From NCBI GenBank assembly GCA_003024985.2, contig PXIH01S0018423.1: a DNA stretch of 10,628 bases. One strand, given 5' to 3'. The translations under genes and the position numbers were made by a program. Positions 7,606-10,628 of the stretch are shown piece after piece. The notes under the pieces were generated by a model. The model was not told where the DNA came from. It worked only from the letters and a program-made list of their open reading frames with translations, and did no database searches. Position 1 is the first letter of the stretch, and each line of letters starts with the position of its first letter. Source of the stretch: Euperipatoides rowelli. Lineage: Eukaryota; Onychophora; Udeonychophora; Euonychophora; Peripatopsidae.

Positions 7606-7787
7606 GTAGTACACAATGGTCATCACTGATAATATTACACAACGGTAAATTTGGTAGTACACAATGGTCATCACTAGTAGTATTCAATGGTCATCACTGA
7701 TAATATTACACAATGGTAAATTTGGTAGTACACAATGTTCATCACTGGTAGTATTCAATGGTCATCACTGGTAGTACCCAATGGACA
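7606..7787. repeat. Higher-order minisatellite (23- and 48-base units)
   Basis: The word GTAGTAYHCAATGGTCATCACT recurs at 7606, 7654, 7677, 7725, 7748 and 7771. The spacings are 48, 23, 48, 23 and 23, so a 71-base higher-order unit (48+23) is repeated twice and followed by single 23-base units. The extra 25 bases of the long unit read GATAATATTACACAAYGGTA and onward. Copies differ by few substitutions. It contains no coding frame. Confidence 0.9.
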
Positions 7788-8040
7788 AGGCAGATTCCTT
7801 TGGGTGGCTAGGTGGCAATTATCTTCCACTTCCTACCTCTAATTGTGTGTTTATGGGAGGATAAGGTTTTTCTAACTTCTAGACATCTTATTTCTAAATT
7901 GGCACATTAACGTTTGCCTGTACATACAGTATATTTAGGAGAGAAATAAAGTACAGTCTCAATAATCTATTTAAAACTTCCATGATTGGATAAACTATAT
8001 GTATTATTTTTTTTATAAAGAAAGACGTCACATAATGTTC

Positions 8041-8125
8041 ATGCCATAAGCGAGGAATTCGAACCTGGCTTCTTGCCAACTTCTACATCTAGGCAACGTC
8101 ATTATTCCTATTAGGCCACAATGAT
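8041..8125 (-). mobile_element. Second tRNA-like SINE head
   Basis: Read on the minus strand, an A-box-like TGGCCTAATAGG (about 8118-8107) is followed by a near-ideal B box GGTTCGAATTCC (8066-8055). The spacing is that of a tRNA, but the acceptor ends do not pair and the arms are imperfect, so this is not a functional tRNA gene. A SINE body would extend to lower coordinates (towards about 7890). No target duplication was found. The head sequence differs from the SINE at 7205-7470, so it is a different family or an old copy. Confidence 0.65.
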
Positions 8126-8263
8126 AATACCACTAACGCTGCATCTTTTCTAGTTATTTCTTGACTGATTAAAAGAAACAATTTGACTTCATCTTATTTT
8201 TTTCACAATCATTAAACTAATATGAAATTGATGTTATTAAAAAAAACTCTTTTTCATTTGCAG

Positions 8264-8280
8264 GACATGTGGAAACATAA
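8264..8280 (+). CDS. Candidate alternative last exon (soluble form)
   Basis: A good acceptor (CTCTTTTTCATTTGCAG) with a branch-like ACTAAT about 47 bases before its AG opens an exon at 8264. Spliced in phase 1 after exon B it gives ...KVPG-HVET and a TAA stop at 8278-8280. The product would end directly after the second domain with no membrane anchor. AT-rich 3' UTR-like sequence follows, with an ATTAAA near 8430-8435 as a possible poly(A) signal. Skipping it would allow splicing to the micro-exon at 9783. The coding part is too short for statistics, so this is a hypothesis. Confidence 0.35.
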
Positions 8281-8624
8281 ATATAAATTTCGTCTTTTTT
8301 TTATTATTTATTTTTTATATTTGTATTATTTGAATTGTTAGCCATGTTATTATTAACCCTGGTACATACCACAGGCAGCAAGCTTATGGCTTGCTCATGT
8401 TTTTCCTTTTATTTGGCTGCCTAGAAAATAATTAAATATACAATGTCACTTTCAAGAAAAGACAAAAAAGTTTAAAAGAAAATGATTATCAAAGAAAAAC
8501 TAAAATACAATTTTAGAACTCACTTGTGTGGTGAAAGTAATCCAAAGCAACGGTAAATTAAACTGTGTCATATACTTTACATAATCTTCAAACAGGCCTA
8601 ATCCCACTAACCATTAAAACAACA

Positions 8625-8845
8625 GACATACCTACATACAGTATACCTATGTACAGATAAATATACAAACATACAGACATATATATACCTACATACAGAC
8701 ATATATATATATATACCTACATACAGACAAATATACCTACATACATACAGATATACCTACATACAGACAGATTTATCAACATACAGACAGCTAGATATAC
8801 CCACATATGGACAGATATACCTACAGACAGACATACTTACATTCT
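8625..8845. repeat. Imperfect ACATACAGACATATACCT microsatellite
   Basis: Roughly twenty-base units made of ACATACAGACA and TATACCTAC are repeated with length variation, with an inner (AT)n run at about 8700-8715. Arrays of this composition are common in mollusc genomes, especially cephalopods; that is background knowledge and weak as evidence of taxon. Confidence 0.9.
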
Positions 8846-9019
8846 AGGTTACATCAGCATTACTAAAATCAACCGTATATTTCTATGTTTTAAACATTCT
8901 GCAAACTCCAAACTAGTGTTTGGATCTAGTTGTCCCTAGCTGGTTTTATAATATAAATTATTATGTTGTCTTCTCCTGATACCTTTTCATTCTTTAATGG
9001 TTTGGCTGTTTAATATTGT

Positions 9020-9300
9020 GTCAGTTAAATCATTTTTGTCTTCTTTTTAGTCTTCTTCCCTCATCTTCATATCATCGTATCCATCTTAGATTAATCTGTT
9101 TACTTCTCTCAACTCTTTGGACACTTTTATTTCTCATAGTGGTATTAACGTTTATTTTATTACTATTATTTGATTTTTCCCACTCTATATCCTTTGCTTA
9201 ACTTTTTTTCATTCTTGTATTTTCTTCAGTTATTTTCTGATCAACTCACTGTTGATTGCTCTCATTTCCTCTGCAATGTATCTTCATTTACAGGATTCAA
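9020..9300. other. T/C-rich stretch, possible decayed element
   Basis: A strongly pyrimidine-rich plus strand holds an acceptor-like TCTTCTTTTTAG at 9039-9050. The open frame through it encodes a very hydrophobic segment, LLFLIVVLTFILLLLFDF, that would look like a membrane span. It needs phase 2, while exon B offers phase 1, and T/C-rich DNA encodes Leu/Phe/Ser by composition. In phase 1 it gives VFFPHLHIIVSILD and a stop. An old antisense retrotransposon fragment is another possibility. Nothing here is certain. Confidence 0.3.
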
Positions 9301-9782
9301 CACATACAATTTTTAATTTCGAATCTTCAGTGACATTTTGCAGCCTCCTTTTGAAAATATAACCCTTACAAGTGATGCCACCATACGTCAGTTTACTAAT
9401 GTACTCAACCATACAACACACCTCACTGTATAGTAACCATGACTACTGAGTTATCATACATTAGTCATTACCGTATTAAAAGTTTTACTAAAGTACTCTT
9501 CCAAACATTGTATTTTCTTTACTGTTATAAATTAGACCTACAGTATATTGTAAAAGGATACTTTATATAAGTTAAGATACTTGAAGTTTTGAAGAAATAA
9601 TGGCTGAATGGAAGGGACTTATAAATTCTACTCTATTGTCTTAGAATAGTTTAACTTTTATTCATACAGAATTAAGAAATAGAAGCAATATTCTGACTAA
9701 TATTTTAATAAATCTCTGATTTATTCTTGAGAATAAAATATTTTATTAATTTTAATTTATTTATTCATTTGAATATTTTCAG

Positions 9783-9821
9783 AGATGATAACTGACAAAG
9801 TTGAACGTCTTAATCCAAAAG
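9783..9821 (+). CDS. Exon C: 39-base micro-exon, phase 1-1
   Basis: The acceptor GAATATTTTCAG is followed by 39 bases and a GTAAGA donor. In phase 1 the exon is fully open and encodes (after a Glu completed by the upstream G) MITDKVERLNPK, with one base left over. Thirteen residues, charged and hydrophilic, suit a linker or hinge between an ectodomain and what follows. Its phase matches exons A and B, so it can follow exon B directly and be included or skipped without changing frame. An exon this short could be a chance match, but both splice sites and the phase agree. In molluscan Ig-lectin proteins such as FREPs, short connecting segments follow Ig domains; that is an analogy only. Confidence 0.55.
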
Positions 9822-10242
9822 GTAAGAAGATCATAATACAAATAAATTGTTAGATAATAACTTTTAATTGTATACAATATTTTATAGATTTGATTGTGAT
9901 TGTTTTGACCAAGGAGTTAATTTATAGATTTCAAGTCAAACTTCCTATAAGTTTGCCTGATGCCTGCTGCCACCTAAGGTGAAAATAATTCAATTTATAA
10001 TGAAATGGGGATGGTGAAACCATTATTAGGTGCTTTAATATAAAACTGTGATTTTCTTCTGACAAGAAATAAATCTTTCATTGAAACTGTTAAACTTAGT
10101 CAAAATATATTTTAAATTCATTATGAATAAGACAAAATAGTAAAAAGAAGATGTAGCTAGTCTTCCTCTCCCTAGTAAACTTTTTCAACATATTATATCT
10201 TATTCAAAGGCAACAGCCAATTAGTTAGGTCATATTTTTCAG
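9822..10242 (+). other. Intron-like sequence, nothing recognised
   Basis: AT-rich sequence follows the micro-exon donor. Apart from the minus-strand CTCF-like site at 9966-9980 I see no gene, RNA or repeat. Confidence 0.5.
9966..9980 (-). promoter_or_regulatory. CTCF-like site facing upstream (12/15)
   Basis: On the minus strand the sequence is ACCTTAGGTGGCAGC, with the eleven positions TAGGTGGCAGC all fitting the consensus YAGRKGGCRSY and three mismatches in the first four. It faces the plus-strand sites at 95-1409, a convergent arrangement with exons A-C between them. Binding is inference. Confidence 0.4.
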
Positions 10243-10270
10243 AATGACCAAATGATACCTAAGCATTCAG

Positions 10271-10371
10271 TTATAAAAGAAAATCTTGGTAAAAAGAATG
10301 AGAGGAGAAGTGAAGACAAGCATAAAAGCTCTAAGAAAGAGACAGGAAGGAAAAACTGTCTCAACTTCTGA
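10271..10371 (+). CDS. Candidate 3' exon with charged C-terminal tail
   Basis: From a CATTCAG acceptor at 10264-10270 a phase-1 exon would encode V-IKENLGKKNERRSEDKHK and then SSKKETGRKNCLNF before a TGA at 10369-10371. The highly charged Lys/Arg/Glu/Ser composition is typical of a cytoplasmic or basic C-terminal tail. It is in frame with the micro-exon. A better pyrimidine tract (CATATTTTTCAG) ends at 10242, but from there only phase 0 is open, which does not fit. Purine-rich AT sequence can yield such peptides by chance, and no membrane span is seen before it. Confidence 0.22.
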
Positions 10372-10404
10372 TGATGATGCAAATTCTGCTGAGACTACAA
10401 ATGA

Positions 10405-10628
10405 TTTGACAAGTTTAGTGTTACAATTGCTGTAACAAGTTAAGGCCTTGCAAATGTTGTGACAAGTTTATACTTACAATTGTTGTAACAAGTTAAGGCC
10501 TGGCAAATGTTGTGATTAAACTTGCCTCAAGTGCTGAGACAAGTTTAGTCCTTATAAGTGCTGAGACAAGTTTAGTTCTTACAAGTACTGAGACAAGTTT
10601 AGTCCTTACAAGTGCTGAGACAAGTTTA
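10405..10628. repeat. 27-base tandem repeat running off the right edge
   Basis: The word GCTGAGACAAGTTTAGTYCTT recurs at 10533, 10560, 10587 and 10614 with a constant 27-base period and runs past the window end. To the left (from about 10405) older diverged copies alternate between ACAAGTTTAG- and ACAAGTTAAGGCCT-type units, giving a 53-54-base double period. Divergence decreases toward the right, so the array has grown in that direction. No protein-coding signal keeps its frame across it. Confidence 0.92.

Larger units (their letters stand above)
6698..9782 (+). other. Intron 2 (3,085 bases)
   Basis: This runs from the GTAAGT donor of exon B to the acceptor ATATTTTCAG of the micro-exon. It contains a nested LINE/SINE pair, a minisatellite, a second SINE head, a microsatellite, and an acceptor with a short open tail at 8264, all listed separately. 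The stretches 8285-8620 and 9305-9780 are AT-rich with nothing that I recognise. Confidence 0.6.

Noticed and set aside
7805-7819. CTCF-like match on the plus strand (CTAGGTGGCA)
   Set aside because: Only 11 of 15 positions fit and the first three bases all mismatch; not listed as a feature.
8041-8125. Possible functional tRNA gene on the minus strand
   Set aside because: The A and B boxes are good but the acceptor stem does not pair and the arms are irregular, so a SINE head is more likely.
10243-10371. Exon from the better acceptor at 10242
   Set aside because: Only phase 0 is open from there, while the micro-exon donor leaves phase 1; in phase 1 a stop follows after one codon.
1-10628. 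CRISPR array, prokaryotic operon or defence system
   Set aside because: The window has introns, SINEs and LINE remnants; the tandem repeats have no spacer structure and no ribosome binding sites or operons are present.

Overview
The window is AT-rich animal nuclear DNA, very probably from a mollusc or another lophotrochozoan. The grounds are introns with consensus GT..AG signals, tRNA-derived SINE insertions, a hAT-type miniature transposon, a decayed non-LTR retrotransposon, and long degenerate arrays of GGAT-type and ACATACAGAC-type simple repeats. The assignment below the level of bilaterian animal is inference. There is one ambiguous base, at 503.

Most of the window is the inside of one plus-strand gene. 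Two large internal exons (2118-2465 and 6302-6697) and one 39-base micro-exon (9783-9821) are supported by open frames, pyrimidine-rich acceptors and strong GTAAG donors. All three start and end in phase 1, so each can be included or skipped without breaking the frame. The two large exons each encode a module of about 116-132 residues with cysteines about 92-99 residues apart, beta-strand-like hydrophobic alternation and N-glycosylation sequons. They resemble each other weakly and look like tandem divergent immunoglobulin-like ectodomains of a secreted or membrane protein. Neither the signal-peptide exon nor a certain last exon is visible. Weaker candidate exons lie at 958-1031 (5'), 4757-4785 and 8264-8280 (short alternative last exons) and 10271-10371 (charged 3' tail).

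Region by region: 1-957 has no recognised gene; 1133-1334 is a 62-base tandem array; 1750-2062 is simple repeat; 2118-2465 is exon A; 2466-6301 is intron 1 with a hAT MITE (2822-3224), inverted GGTTCA-rich patches, a near-perfect hairpin (4791-4859) and a GC-richer island (5386-5600); 6302-6697 is exon B; 6698-9782 is intron 2 with a LINE remnant (6911-7590) split by a SINE (7205-7470, 15-base target duplication), a higher-order minisatellite (7606-7787), a second SINE head (8041-8125) and a microsatellite (8625-8845); 9783-9821 is the micro-exon; the right edge runs into a 27-base tandem array.

The most notable unexplained signal is a scatter of CTCF-like motifs. One is a full match to the vertebrate consensus at 1395-1409, three lie inside the 62-base repeat units just upstream of it, one is at 95-109, and an opposite-facing one is at 9966-9980 beyond the micro-exon. 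This is the arrangement expected of a chromatin-loop anchor pair enclosing the gene segment.
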